A stretch of 64,000 nucleotides of DNA from Larimichthys crocea (Eukaryota; Chordata; Actinopteri; Sciaenidae). The first letter of the stretch is position 1; each line of letters opens with the position of its first letter. Under the pieces are notes generated by a model, which ran no database searches, was not told where the DNA came from, and worked only from the letters and a program-made list of their open reading frames with translations. This document shows positions 25,801-37,705 of this stretch, piece by piece. The stretch is from assembly GCF_000972845.2 (NCBI RefSeq), contig NC_040011.1, forward strand, positions 22,867,062 to 22,931,061. The letters are read 5' to 3'. A program made the position numbers and the translations under genes.

Positions 25801-26815
25801 CAAGTGGCTGGAAATAACACTAATGCGGCATGACAAAGGATGTGGACAAATAGAAATTTTTTGGTCCTCTTTGCTTTTGTCCAGGGTGAAAGAGAAGGAA
25901 AGGTGTTTCCAGTCTACAGACAGAAGGCGACTTTGGAAGGACAAAGAGACACAGACGTGTGTGCACATTCAGGCTTGATGCATGGATACACAACTAAATA
26001 TTAATCAAATGGTGTGCATCCACTTTAATCAGATTGCTAACTAAAATGTAGAAGTTTTTTTTTTTTTACCATCCTGCATATATTTGATTAGTTCCTTTCA
26101 AAATCACAAATGTCTTCATGAGACAACTGCTGTAAAATACGCATTCACTTTCATTCTGTCATTTTTCAATTCCAAAAAAGACATCCAAAATGATGCCAAG
26201 ATGAAAAGAGCACTATATTTGCATTCAACTGCAACGGGTGCGCAAGTTATAAAGAAGCCAAGTGTGACACTTACTTAAAGTAAAGAGGTGATTTATGATG
26301 AACATGTTCTCCAGAGAAACCTCAGAGTAAATAAATGACTGACTGTACTTGAAAAAAAAAAAAATGTCGTGCTGCTTCCAACCACTTGTCATTAAGCTCT
26401 TTTGTGCTGCACTGCACAGACCTGTTTCAGAAAGCATTTGCAAAAACTTTTTTTTTTTTTTTTTTTTTTACACAGCTTGCTTTAAGTTCATCCCAGATGG
26501 GTGGGGTTTGCCACAAACATCGGGACAATGCACCAGTTGTCAGTATGTTTTTACAACAAAACGGAAACATTTGAAACTTAATGACTAATTTATATGATCA
26601 ACAATTTTAGCCGACAACATCTGAACATTCCTCTAGTGTAAACCACACCCAAAAAAGACATGGTTTGATGGTGTAAACAAGCATCTAAATTTAGCTAGAA
26701 GAAGCAAAACTTTGGGTTGTGTCTCTCAAAAGGAAACTTTGCATCTTTCTATTCCATCAATAAAACGGTTTGATTGCTATGATGTGTTGTGGTGTCTCAT
26801 TTTTACCCATTTTGA
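16801..26815. other. Intergenic desert with several CNE-like blocks
   Basis: No open frame resembles a known protein. Non-repetitive, moderately GC-rich blocks that stand out are at about 17.25-17.50, 20.03-20.32, 21.78-22.45, 24.58-24.70 and 24.90-25.06 kb. Simple repeats are a pyrimidine-rich tract (24421-24515), CA-rich stretches near 24.72-24.84 and 25.32-25.39 kb, and a poly-T run (26449-26471). The rest is ordinary AT-rich sequence. Confidence 0.45.
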
Positions 26816-26819
26816 CCCA

Positions 26820-26960
26820 TTCTGGGGCTGTGGGCTAGTACAATGATCAGAGAGCTCATCTGGAAAGTCTGGCTTCATTCCCCACTGACACTGAGCAGCT
26901 GTGACTGAACCTGATCTCTGACCTCTCGGACAAGCTAAACCATGAATTTCCCCTTCGGCA
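26820..26960 (+). mobile_element. Possible tRNA-derived SINE fragment
   Basis: The stretch 'ctgtgggctagtac...agagctcatctgg...ggcttcattcc' has a weak A-box-like and a fair B-box-like motif (9 of 11 to GGTTCGAATCC) about 40 bases apart, as in a decayed tRNA head. No 3' tail or target duplication was found. It could be chance. Confidence 0.3.
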
Positions 26961-29879
26961 AATCATTCCATATCACAACCGAATGATTTATTTGATTCAA
27001 GTGAATGATGAATGAACAAGGAAGTCCAGGTTACACAGTACTAAAAGAATCAAACTGTAACTTTCCATCAATTACGTAGTCCAGCAGTCATATAATCTGG
27101 TAAGCCTGATGAAAAACTAGCAAATGCCAATATTTTTAACTATGAAAAGCTTTAAATGCTGTTTAAATATTCTACATTTTGATACTTTAAAGTGGATTCA
27201 TAATCAACACATGTTGTATTTTAATATGTATATTCCCCACAGTAACTGTATTGACATTCTTTCATTCAGTTACATCCAGAAATGTGTTTAACGTACTAAC
27301 TAACGTACTTTTTTTCTCATTACTGAATAGCAATTGCGATGAGCACAAAGTCTGCACTGTAACTGTCATCTTCACTCTCAACCAACTTCACCGCCATCAG
27401 AAGCATGTAAGGGAAAACACAAGCAGCCAGACACAGTGCATGCAATCCCCACAAGGTATCTCTGTCAACACTATGCCTATGGCGTAACCTTGGAGCCACT
27501 GTAGGTACAACATGCACAATTATAAATCCAGCATTAGTGCATAGATTTAAAAAAAAAATACACAGGAAGAGAAACCTGCTAAAGTTTGTGTCAACCCAAG
27601 TGAGGTTGTAAGTATGTTGGGTATTATTCAATGTTTTAAATGATTCCTGCAAACTTTACTCTATTCACATATCAGACCTGTTTGCCATGCCATCATACAA
27701 CTATTTGCTCTTTGCAATATACAACACGAGAGCAGAAATAGGAAGGCATAAGAAGAAAGAGTTAAATACTGTGGATAAAGAAATGGAAAAAAGGTAGGAA
27801 GAATAGGAAAGGTGAGAAGGGGGACAGAAGGGATGATGGAGGTTGAGAGGCTGAAGAGAACAAAAATGAAATCTAGTCTTTCTTTCAGTTATGGAAGTCT
27901 TGAAGTCAACTACCTTTTCTGAGATAAGATCAGTCAAATGAAAGCTTCTCTCGGGGGTGGAGGGGGTTAATATGTTAGCTGGACTGAGAGTTACTCAGCC
28001 ACTAAAGGCAGCATTTTTTTTCTTTTTTCTTTACCTTGTCCTGAGGCCCAGGGTGATCCACTGCTGAAGAGAGCACAGCACAGCTCCATGGTAACTGAGG
28101 GAGGTATAAGTGTAACTGAGGCCTGAACTAAGGACTAGTTTGGTAATGAATGAATGAATGAATGAATGAATGAATGAATTTATATTTGCTTGTACTAACC
28201 CTAACCCTATATATATATATATGAATATGAATGGCCACTTGAGGCTGGCTACAGAACAAATCAGTCTCCATAAGCCCCCATATTAAGTCCAGCTTCACAG
28301 CAGAAATATACATGTTTACAGCCTGGTACAAAAAAACTGTTTTAAACACTTAACCATTCGTGATAACGGTGCTTATATAACTCAGCTGCTTAAATTATAT
28401 TATCGCAGGTGGCTTGTTTGAACAACCAGGCTTCATTCAGCCCCCCTCAGGTCCACCCATGATCCACATCTTTGTTCAGTTCTAGCTTCAGACCGAACTG
28501 CCAAGATGGTGATGCTGTTATGCATTTTGTTTTTCATACCACCAGTAGTGCTTCTGAAACATGGTGCTGTTTCTGCATTGTCTAGCTGTCAGGAAATGAT
28601 AGCTTGCAACAAAGGTCGCTTGCCATACCAAAACAGGGGGCACTGGAAGGAACTTTTCTTGAGTTCATCACAGTAAACATCATGTCTGCTTTAATATTTG
28701 TCAATGGTGCATTATTGTTTTGAGATAATGAAATGCAGACCTTTCACATTAATCTGCACACAAACTGCCTTACTGCAGAACACAAATCTAACATTGACTA
28801 AAATGAATGCTGCTTTGAAGATGATTAATGGAAACCAGTAATTACAGTCTGTTTAAAAAATCTTTGACAGTGAAGCCTACATTTGGAAAAGATAAGCAAA
28901 CATTTTAAGGGGACATGATTTTTAGTTTGTAGTTTAGTCCAGCATATATTGTTGCTTTGCTGCTTATGGATTATCTGTGGTGCTGCAGTGACCATGTTAT
29001 TTTTCATTTAGGGGATCATTAAAGTTCTTTCTATTTCATCATCTTATCTTAATGAAGCTCAAAGCACTTAACTATCCTGGACCTTCAGGCTTTATATAGG
29101 CTGTTGGAAGGAACATTTCTCATTGCTGGTCTATAATCATTTTTAGATTTGAAATTTTGTTAGATTAAAAGCTGACATTTTGCAATTTTGTATGGTGGGT
29201 GGGTTCGAGTGGCTATGAAGAGGCCAGTATACTCTACTCTATTCTACTCTCTACTTAAAGTAATTTAAGTATTAATAAAAGTACTAAAACCATGCTGTGA
29301 AAATACTCCACTCTTCTGTATTCTCATCCACTCAGGACATTGACATGGCGTGGATGACATCTTTTACAGCACACAGGTGATCCTCACGAACATGCAACAT
29401 GTAAAGTATGATGGTTGAACAGCATCAAGCCCTCTCCCTCCACATCTTACCAGCGTAAGATAATGTTAAAACATTTTTAAAAACTTGGCGGATTCACATC
29501 CAATTTATACCTTGATTGTCCAGCTGTGAAAAACACCCAAGGTTTGAACTTTTTATGTGAACAACGTGTCTTCCAGGAGGGACGACTTTGAAAATCAGAA
29601 TTCAAAATTAATTGTTTTGTTCACCAGCCAAATGGCTAGTGAATGCTCAGATTTTCAGATTTTAGAATTTCACCGAGCACCGCATTGATTGCCATAGTTT
29701 CTTTGGCTTGTGAGTGAAGCAAGTCTACCAACCACTTCCAGATTTTAGCATTTGGCTGGTGGATGGTGCTAAGTAGGTGCCCCTACTGAAAATGTGCACT
29801 GTTACGTGGTCAGACTGTTCACTCACTCAGTTCTTTACCGTAGATTTGTGGGTTCTCATCGAGGATGATTACCTTTATG
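26961..29879. other. Intergenic, no gene recognised
   Basis: AT-rich, with a (TGAA)n run, a short CCCTAA pair and a small (TA)n run around 28.15-28.22 kb. No coding or RNA feature was seen. Confidence 0.5.
28147..28179. repeat. (TGAA)n microsatellite
   Basis: Eight perfect TGAA units. They are followed at about 28195-28220 by two CCCTAA units and a short TA run. Confidence 0.95.
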
Positions 29880-29961
29880 CAGAATTTTACAGTATATGAA
29901 TAAATACAGCGCGTCAAATTCAGAATTTTACAGTATATGAATAAATACAGCGCGTCAAATT
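29880..29961. repeat. Perfect 41-bp tandem duplication
   Basis: The unit at 29880-29920 (cagaattttacagtatatga...gcgcgtcaaatt) is repeated without a mismatch at 29921-29961. The absence of divergence suggests a recent event or an assembly slip. Confidence 0.95.
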
Positions 29962-31084
29962 TATCAAAGACTTTATCATGTCTGTCAGAGGTCATTAGAA
30001 ACACATTGTTTCAGTCCCATTTTGTCATTTAAGACAATTAAAGAGCATGTAAATAGTTATAGATACACAGGTTACAGTCTGCAGTTAAGTATTAATCAGG
30101 TCACATATAGTAATGTGCTACATCACTGGGTGCAGTATCTGCTGAAGAAGTCAGTCCACTTGCACGGACCTCAGAGACAGACTGGAAAGCATAAACACTC
30201 ACTGTGCCTCTGTGATGTTTTTCAAGTGCTTAACAGCTCAATCTCTCTTAAAATAATTACACCTGAAAGGCAGAGATCCATCACAACTGCCCCGGCCTGG
30301 AAATTGCCCTCAGATGGGCACACACACACACACACACTCACAGAAAGAGAGACAGAGGTAGCATTTGTAAGCTATTATGACTTGCCTTTCTTCCTCTCCT
30401 CTTCTCCTTCCTGCTCTGCTTCTTCTTTTTCCTCATAAATCTTTGCTGTGTTGATGATGATGATGCAGGATGTGGTTGGCAGACATAAGAATGACTATTG
30501 TGTGTGACACTGTGTGCTCGTCTGTGTGTGTTTTGCACTGTGTGAATGCAAAAATGCTATGTTTACAATGTCAGTTAAACCGACTATTAAAAACTATTAT
30601 TTCATGTTTAACATGTAAATTTGCATCAGTATTTGCATTGGCATCATTAGTTACATAGGTATAGTAAAGCGAAATGGAATGGTTCCAGAGATTAAAGTCC
30701 TGTTTTTGAATTGAATCTTTGACTCTTTATTAGATGCGTAATATAAACTGCACTCAAATATACCTGGTTCTGTAATAAAAAAGTGAAAAGCTTGCATACA
30801 TAAAAACTTTAACCCACTGTGTTTGTTGTTGTGCACACCTCCAGTTTTCTTGTGCAATGAGGGACTGTTTCTACAACCCAATCTGTAATAACATTACAAC
30901 CAATTTTCCATTTAATACACTGTGAAGGCCAATTTACAGTTTCTGTGGCCATGGAGGACACATGATGTAAATGTATTCCAAAGTCTGAGAAAACCCCGTT
31001 TCACACAAAACCTCTGTTTCCGCTTACTGGAGGAAAACAATTTTTGACTGTCACTGATATTTTAGTCCCATCTCATCTTAGTCA
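29962..31084. other. Intergenic, no gene recognised
   Basis: Contains a short CA run (about 30320-30337) and otherwise plain AT-rich sequence. The 138-residue plus-strand frame starting at 30022 is not family-like. Confidence 0.5.
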
Positions 31085-31850
31085 ATGGAAACAAAACATA
31101 CATAGCCTCATAGCCAGACCCTTCAGGAATTCGCGATGTTTGCGAATTGCAACTTCAATGCAACTTCAGTGAATACCTGTGAATTCAGGGCGGTGTTGCA
31201 ATCTTAACCAATCACCGCGATTTTTCCGCAACTTTGACCAATCATTGGCGCCGTCTTTAGCTGACGTCACTGATGTCGCCAAACGTCCTTCTGCTTCACT
31301 GTGATAGGATAGGGAAGAGCCCAACACTGAATCCCCGTCCGACAGGCAGACATAGAAAATGTGGTGTATGGAAGACCGCTTGCCCAGTGTTGCTCAGGGG
31401 TCTGAGTCCTTCTGATCGAGGCTCAGCCCATGGACGGTGTGAGGCCAGTGACGGGTTGTTTGGGAATGCAGTCCAAAGTGGGTGGTAAACTCCATCTATG
31501 GCTAAATACCGGTACAAGGCCGATAGTCGACAAGTACCTTAAGGGAAAGTTGAAAAGAACTTTAAAGAGAGAGTTCAAGAGGGCGTGAAACCGTTGAGAG
31601 GTAAACGGGTGGGGTCCGTGCAGTCTGCCCAGGGGATTCAACTTGGCGGGTCAGAGACGGCCGCACGGTGTGGGAGGATCCCCTCAACTTATCGCAACTT
31701 TCACTTCCTCCCGCAACAAAATCGCAACAAAAATGTAAAAAGCACCACAACTTTCACCACATTTTTTTTGAAAACTTCATGCAACATTAGGCATTTTAGG
31801 CCGCAACTATTTTAAAAAAGGCCCGCGAATCAGATCAGTCTATTTTTAGT
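31085..31850. mobile_element. Unclassified DNA-transposon-like element
   Basis: The flanks of a 28S rRNA fragment share an unusual vocabulary. To the left are 'ttcgcgatgtttgcgaattgcaact' and 'aatcaccgcgatttttccgcaactt'; to the right are 'tcgcaactttcacttcc', 'cgcaacaaaatcgcaac' and 'ggccgcaactattttaaaaaaggcccgcg'. This resembles a teleost DNA-element family I have seen but cannot name. Terminal inverted repeats and target duplication could not be fixed. The left part carries two CCAAT boxes and a full CRE, suggesting an element promoter. Confidence 0.4.
31310..31685 (+). pseudogene. 28S rRNA fragment (5' region, D1-D2), pseudogene
   Basis: The sequence follows vertebrate 28S rRNA from 'agggaagagcccaacactga' through 'ctgatcgaggctcagccc', 'gtttgggaatgcagtcc', 'gtggtaaactccatctatgg' and 'gggaaagttgaaaagaac' to 'gttcaagagggcgtgaaacc' and 'ggtaaacgggtggggtcc'. 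Differences are largely C-to-T or G-to-A changes at former CpGs, with a few internal deletions in the variable domain. Neither the rRNA 5' end nor the rest of 28S is present, so this is a dispersed fragment and not an rDNA unit. It lies inside transposon-like sequence. Confidence 0.9.
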
Positions 31851-33470
31851 TTGTCATCGTCTCATCTCAAACATGCTGCACATGTGCTACATAAGTAAAT
31901 CAGTTGCTGGTTTTGTGCTTTGTATGTATGTTTGCGCTTCTCTTGTATCAGAGCTCTGTGTCTGCACTGAAGTATATCACTTTTATATTCTTGCTCATTT
32001 TTAGATAAATTAAGCCACAATGGTTCCCTGTTTTATTCCTAATTGCAACAACATGCTGCTGTTATGATACATACATCTAGTTGCTGTTTTACCCATAGCA
32101 ACAGCCACCATTATTAAAACGTTAGAAACATTCACCATAACTGACAGAAAACACTGATTTTAAGTTAGAATAATAACCAATGGCTATAATATAAATGTAT
32201 AGTATTATTAAGTTATCCTTGATCATTAAGAGAAATCCTTCAAATGATAATTTACAGTGGAGAAAAAAAACTTGCAGAACCGGCTGCAGTGCAGTATTTT
32301 TAGCAGTGTTTTAATACAGTCCTTTAATCCTATGAGTTGTAAGGTTTTCTGGGTTAAACCATAATGCTGTCAAAATACACTCCGTTAGAAAACTGACAAC
32401 ATTAGATTAATAGTTTGCAAAAATAAGCAGACTGTTGTGTTGGGCACTTTTCGTGGTAATGTTTCTAGTAAAAGTGAACCATACAAATATACACTCTAGG
32501 CCTAAACATGTTGCAGTCCAAGCTGCTGTTGTTGTTAAGGCCTGCTATACAGAGCTAGTTAATGTTTACCCAGAAAATATGTAATTGCAGACTTCCCCCT
32601 AATAAACTGTTCCAGAATGCAGACCACAATCCTTCTCCTGTAACATTATTATTATCTACAGACCTCTGGGACTGACTCCCTCTTTCTCCCTCTACATGTC
32701 TCATACACACACATACATTTATACACACAGTCTTTGTATATATATAACAAAAAAATATGTTTTACCAAAGTTCAGATAGCCATTCGAGCTTGATGCGTTG
32801 ACATGAAAAACCTTTTACATTTTGACCAACCACCGCAAAAGCAGACTTTTAGAATAAGCGGTTTTAAAAGCTATGAATGAAGCTAACACAAGTATTGGCA
32901 ATGAGTAATCAAGAGGAAATTAATGAGAGAAAAAGAAGGAACTTCATTTTAAAACATGTCTTCAGAAGTTCTTTGCATCAGCTATATTTTTTAGGTCTAT
33001 AACAAATGAAACAAAAAAGTCTAATCTGCAGCTATTCATAAATGAGTTAAACATATAGCACATATTATGTTATTTGAACTGCCTGGTGAAATGGCACTAA
33101 ACTGCAGCAGTAGAGTGTAGAGTCCTGTTGCAAAATGCACCCAAAACATGTCTTCCTCTTAAGAATACTATATACAAAACAGAGGCAATGTTAAAATCCA
33201 TTTCCTGCTCCTATCCTTTATGGATCCATCAATCACACTGATAGGACAGAAGGAAGTCCAATAATGACAAAAAGGGGCCGATATACCTAAAGAAAGGTTA
33301 AAGGTTAAAACAAAAAAAGTGTAAGAAGTCTATTAAAGAAAAAAAAATATTTGCAAGTATTTTCAACATGGAAAATTCATTTCTTTGTCAGGTCATGTTT
33401 TCACCTGTATAACAGTCTAACAGTCTCAAGCCTTTTAGAAAATACACTTATTCCCTTTCTTTGACTTAAA
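31851..33470. other. Intergenic, no gene recognised
   Basis: AT-rich. A small CA/TA cluster is at about 32.70-32.75 kb. Nothing else was recognised. Confidence 0.5.
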
Positions 33471-33893
33471 TGAGAAGATGCAGTCCGGTTTTGTGTCTGG
33501 GAGGCAACTGGCCTAGTTAAGCAGGAGGTAATTGGCCTAGCTTAGCACAATGAAAGGGGGGCAGCTTGTCTGGCTCTGTTCAAAGTTAAAAAAATACACC
33601 TATTATCACCTCTAAAGACGGCTTTCTTGTTGGTTTAATTTTTTTTTTTTTACGTGTTTGAATCGGTTGCATGAATTCTTTCTGGAAATTTGTTTGAAAT
33701 GTTTTTTGTTTGTTTCATATATGTCAGTGTGCTAAACCACCTTGTTCATTAGTCAGCTTTGTACGTGAACATACTTTGAACTTTGTACTAAACCAGGCTA
33801 GTTGGTTCCCCCTGCTTCCAGTCTTTATGCTAAGCTAGGCTAATTACCCCCTGGCTCTAGTTCTGAGTCATAAAAGTGGAATTCATCTTCTCA
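33471..33893. mobile_element. MITE-like teleost repeat with inverted ends
   Basis: The block begins with tgagaagatg (33471-33480) and ends with its exact complement catcttctca (33884-33893). Inside are subterminal complementary motifs: 'ggcctagcttagca...ggctctgttcaaagttaaa' on the left against 'actttgtactaaaccaggctag...cttccagtctttatgctaagctaggctaa' on the right. This matches a self-complementary repeat common in teleosts. No target duplication is obvious and no coding capacity is present. Confidence 0.55.
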
Positions 33894-36800
33894 AGTCACT
33901 CTCACTAAGAAAGTGTAGAAGCACTTTTTCTAAATGTTGAGCTTTGTCTGACAGGACAACTTATTTCTCACAACTCACTTACCAATGCACACAAAATAGA
34001 GATGACTATATGATTTTTTTAGGGTAAAAAGTGTACAGTTACATTTTAAGGCCTTAAGAGAATTGTGTACAGAGGAATAAATCAGGGCTTTCAAGCTTGA
34101 TTATCAGGTGAAAACAATGAAACTGTTGGACTGAAGGTCAACATGGTTTTGCATATGCTGAAGAAGGTTTAGAACTTCTCTGTTTGTACTGCCTGGAGAA
34201 AAATCACATTGTGTAATGGAGAAAATACAATAATAAGCATTCTTTTCTTCATTCCTGAAAAAACAAATTTTGCAGATATATGGGTTTTCCGTGACAGCAC
34301 TGATATTTCTTAAACACAGGCTTATGGTTTCACCCAGCAGCTCCGGAAGAATGTTAATATTCAGGTCAGATAAAAAAGTAACTCTCTGTTTCCGGCCACG
34401 GCTGTAATTTTTACGCCACAACGTAACGCTGGATGTCCCAGATGAGGCTGAGGTTGGCTGACGTCGCTTACATTCATGATTACCGTCTGTAACATGTCTT
34501 TAAAAGACCATTTGGGATGGAATTATTTTATGCTGGATTATTTTTACATTCTACTTGGGCTTTTTGTCATGTTGGAGCGCTAACTGTAGCTGGCTCCTTC
34601 ATTTTCCTCTTCTTTCACAAAGACTTATTGGTTCCTGCTCTGCTTTCACTGTAATAAGAGTGGGCATCTGCCTCCAAGTCTGCCCCGTTTAATATATAGA
34701 GACAAATTGCATTACCTCAGTGCCGAGAACCGTGTAAACAGCCAAGATGGCCACCATGTCATTACTGAGACTTTCCTTTGTAAAGGTAGTGCAAATGCTG
34801 CTAAACTGTAGTATGATACTAAGTTAATGTCTTTGGAACAAGTAAGGTTTGAAAAGTATGAATGCAACTTCCACTTTCAGAAATAAAATCAATAAAAGCA
34901 ATTGGTTTCGTCTTCCCACACAAACATTCCATTTTAAATTTTAAGAAGATGTGAAACCACACATGATGCTAATAGACAACACATCCAGCATCTATGAATG
35001 AATAACAGTTATCATGTATCCAGAGGTTTCCAAAACAAAAAGAAAAGTTAAAGAAGTAGCCTGATCTGATTTCTATCTAGAAGTAAATACATATTTTTCT
35101 TAACTGATTGCATCAGTTAACAAAGATTTTTACATTTCCTGGGGCTGGATGAGTACAGACAAAAAACACACACAACCCATTTCCCACATAGCAACTGATA
35201 TCCTCTTAAAATCCTTTGCTGCAAAGAAAAGGACTTTATGTCCCTGTTTTCATGGGAACATAAAATTGCAGTTGCAAACAGCAACATGAGACAGAAAAAC
35301 ACAAACCCTATCAGTTAAATGAGGAGCAGTGATTAAAGAAGCTAGTAATATAGAATAACACAAAACTGTCTTGACAAGAATAAACTTGAATTGTGCTTCT
35401 GCACCAAGAAATGTGATCGCTGTGCCTATGGTGATTCTGGAATAGGACAAAATTTATGGTTCATTGTTGGGTTTTATGCTCTGAGTGACAATAGAGCAGG
35501 TTTGCTGTCAAAATAGCTCTGCAGATTTACATAGATGCTTAGTGTTATTACACAAGACTAAGAGTCATGCAGCATCGTGGGGTTGTAATATGTTCATTAT
35601 AAAGAAATTACTGTTAAATCAAATATTAAAGTAAATTTTGACTTGATGGTATTACATTAAAAGTGCACAAACTGAGAAAAATGTGCACCAAATTTGCTTG
35701 TATCAAAAACATGTGTTTCAACAATACTATCACATTATTACATTTTGTTTCTCTTGGTTATGGGATTGTTGTTGTTGAGTGTACTCAACAAATGCTTTGC
35801 TGATATTTGAGAATATGGCAACTTTGCTACAATAACTTACATGGCAAGAAACAAGCAGGTTGTAAACAAGCCTAAAACATATTATTATAAAACCATTTTA
35901 TTTGGGAGGTCAAACCAAAAGTGGGCACAAATATTGCATGCATTCCCAGATCTCAGCAGGTTAGTAGAATGTTATTAATCCAATATGAATGATGGCCTAA
36001 AGCCCAAGTTGTAAACTGGAATCATCGTTTAATACTAGAAGGAAATAACACAATTCAAGGACCATTCAAGCCAGGCATCCATGTGAAGCATTGGAGTGGA
36101 ATGGAGCAGGTGAGGATAATAATAAATCACAACAAGTTGAACCAAATGGCTTCTGATGCCAAAGTCAAATTCAGTCACTGAAGCACGGAGAAGGGAGGGG
36201 CGGGGGTCAATGAAGAGTAGTGTTTTCCCATTTCCCTCCCTGTGGGAAAAAAGGGGGTTCGGGACATGCTGGCATCCCACGAAACACTGAAAAGGGGCGG
36301 GTGGTGGTGGAGGTGATGGGGTGCGTTTTCTTTCTTTTTTCCCCCCCTTTCCTCTAACTCCACACTGCCTCGCTGCCCTCAACTCCGCCCCTTCCGTGAG
36401 CTGGGAGGTGGTCAAGGAGTGTATGTTCCTCCGTGTGTGTGTGTGTGTGTGGAAAGAGTTGGTGGTGGGGGGGTGTCCTTATTAAAGCTGAACGGAGTGG
36501 AACCTCTCGCATTGTCTCTGCTCCTGCACCCTACCCCCCAAGTGCCTCACCCCCTGTCTCCCTCCTCCTTTCTCCTGGGACAAAGAATGCCCTGAATGCC
36601 TGGCGTCTCCTGCAGTGTTAAATAACTAAAGGATAGGTGGAATGGTGCAAAGGCCCAGGAAGAAGGAGGATGAAGAAGAAATCAGAGGAAGTTATAGTTG
36701 ACTTGTTTATTTGTATGCTTATCTTTTGATGTATTTATGTAAAACTTTCATCTGTCCTTCCGATATCAAGTCCTTATGCCTAAATGTCATTGCCTTCCAA

Positions 36801-37440
36801 GATGCTCTATGATCTATCAACATTATGGTAAAGTAGTTTAGGCAACCAAACTACCATATGAGGTAGTCAGGGCAATGGCTAAAATAAATGTGACTGTTTC
36901 CAGTCTGCATTCACTGTTTGCATTCCAAAATGCAAAGAGCAGTCAAAGCTGTCAATGTCAGACACGTTCTAGACCCAAAAATCCACCCTAACATCTATTC
37001 TAGCAGATTTGCAATATTATAACCTGTTCGTGTAACCGACCAGAGCTTTCTTGTCAGGAAATCATAAACATTAATTTTGCCAGCCAAGGACTGAAATTAC
37101 ATTATTATTCCGGAAACAGCATTTTGGGCCCTACATCCTCACATCTAAATGACAAAAATTAGCTATTAGTATTTCCTGGCTTGTGGCCTCAATAGGATGA
37201 AGGCACACTATACACACTAAAATTAAAGCAACTAAGGGCAACCAAAGTCAGTGAGATTCACCATAAGGAAAACATAATACAATAAATGACCTTGGGATCT
37301 TCTACAGTAAATGTGAAAAATTTGACCAGCTGATGGCAGTGAGGGGAAAAAAAAAAAAATCAGTAGGCTTCATCCTCTGAGTACTGTGTGTGCAAAGTCT
37401 GAACCAAAGTTTTGGACTGACCAAATGCTAGACCAGCAGT
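33894..37440. other. Intergenic with a GC-rich low-complexity block
   Basis: Mostly AT-rich. The stretch 36.17-36.61 kb is G/C-rich and low-complexity: G runs, a CT-rich tract, a GC-box-like 'ccgcccc' and a (GT)n run at 36434-36452. It yields long but meaningless Pro/Lys-rich frames. A YY1-like motif, 'caagatggccaccatg', is at about 34743-34758. No gene was recognised. Confidence 0.45.
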
Positions 37441-37459
37441 GTCATCTCTAATTTCATTC

Positions 37460-37628
37460 TGCTAGTGTGGCTAAAGCCTAATGTATACTTCTGCTTTGAA
37501 CTATATGGTACTGTATCTATGTATGTACTACATACTTCATATTCCCCATACACCATAGCCCGTCTGAGAAATGTAACTACAGGTCGCAGCAACACAGACC
37601 ACAACAACTGGGATTTATCTGCTTGGTG
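37460..37628. mobile_element. Possible Harbinger-type terminus fragment
   Basis: The segment starts 'gtgtggctaaagcctaatgtatacttctgc', which resembles the 'taaagcctaatgtatacttctgcg' termini of a fish Harbinger MITE group. It runs directly into the TIR element at 37629. The partner end was not identified. Confidence 0.35.
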
Positions 37629-37705
37629 TATGGGGGGCATTTTATGCCAGCACACTATACTAAAAACGTGTGTACAGCGCCTATGCGATGACATCAAACG
37701 TCTAA

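Noticed and set aside
28190..28210. Two CCCTAA units resembling telomeric repeat
   Set aside because: Only about two units beside other microsatellites; too short for an interstitial telomere. A similar degenerate GTTAGGG at about 17143 is also chance.
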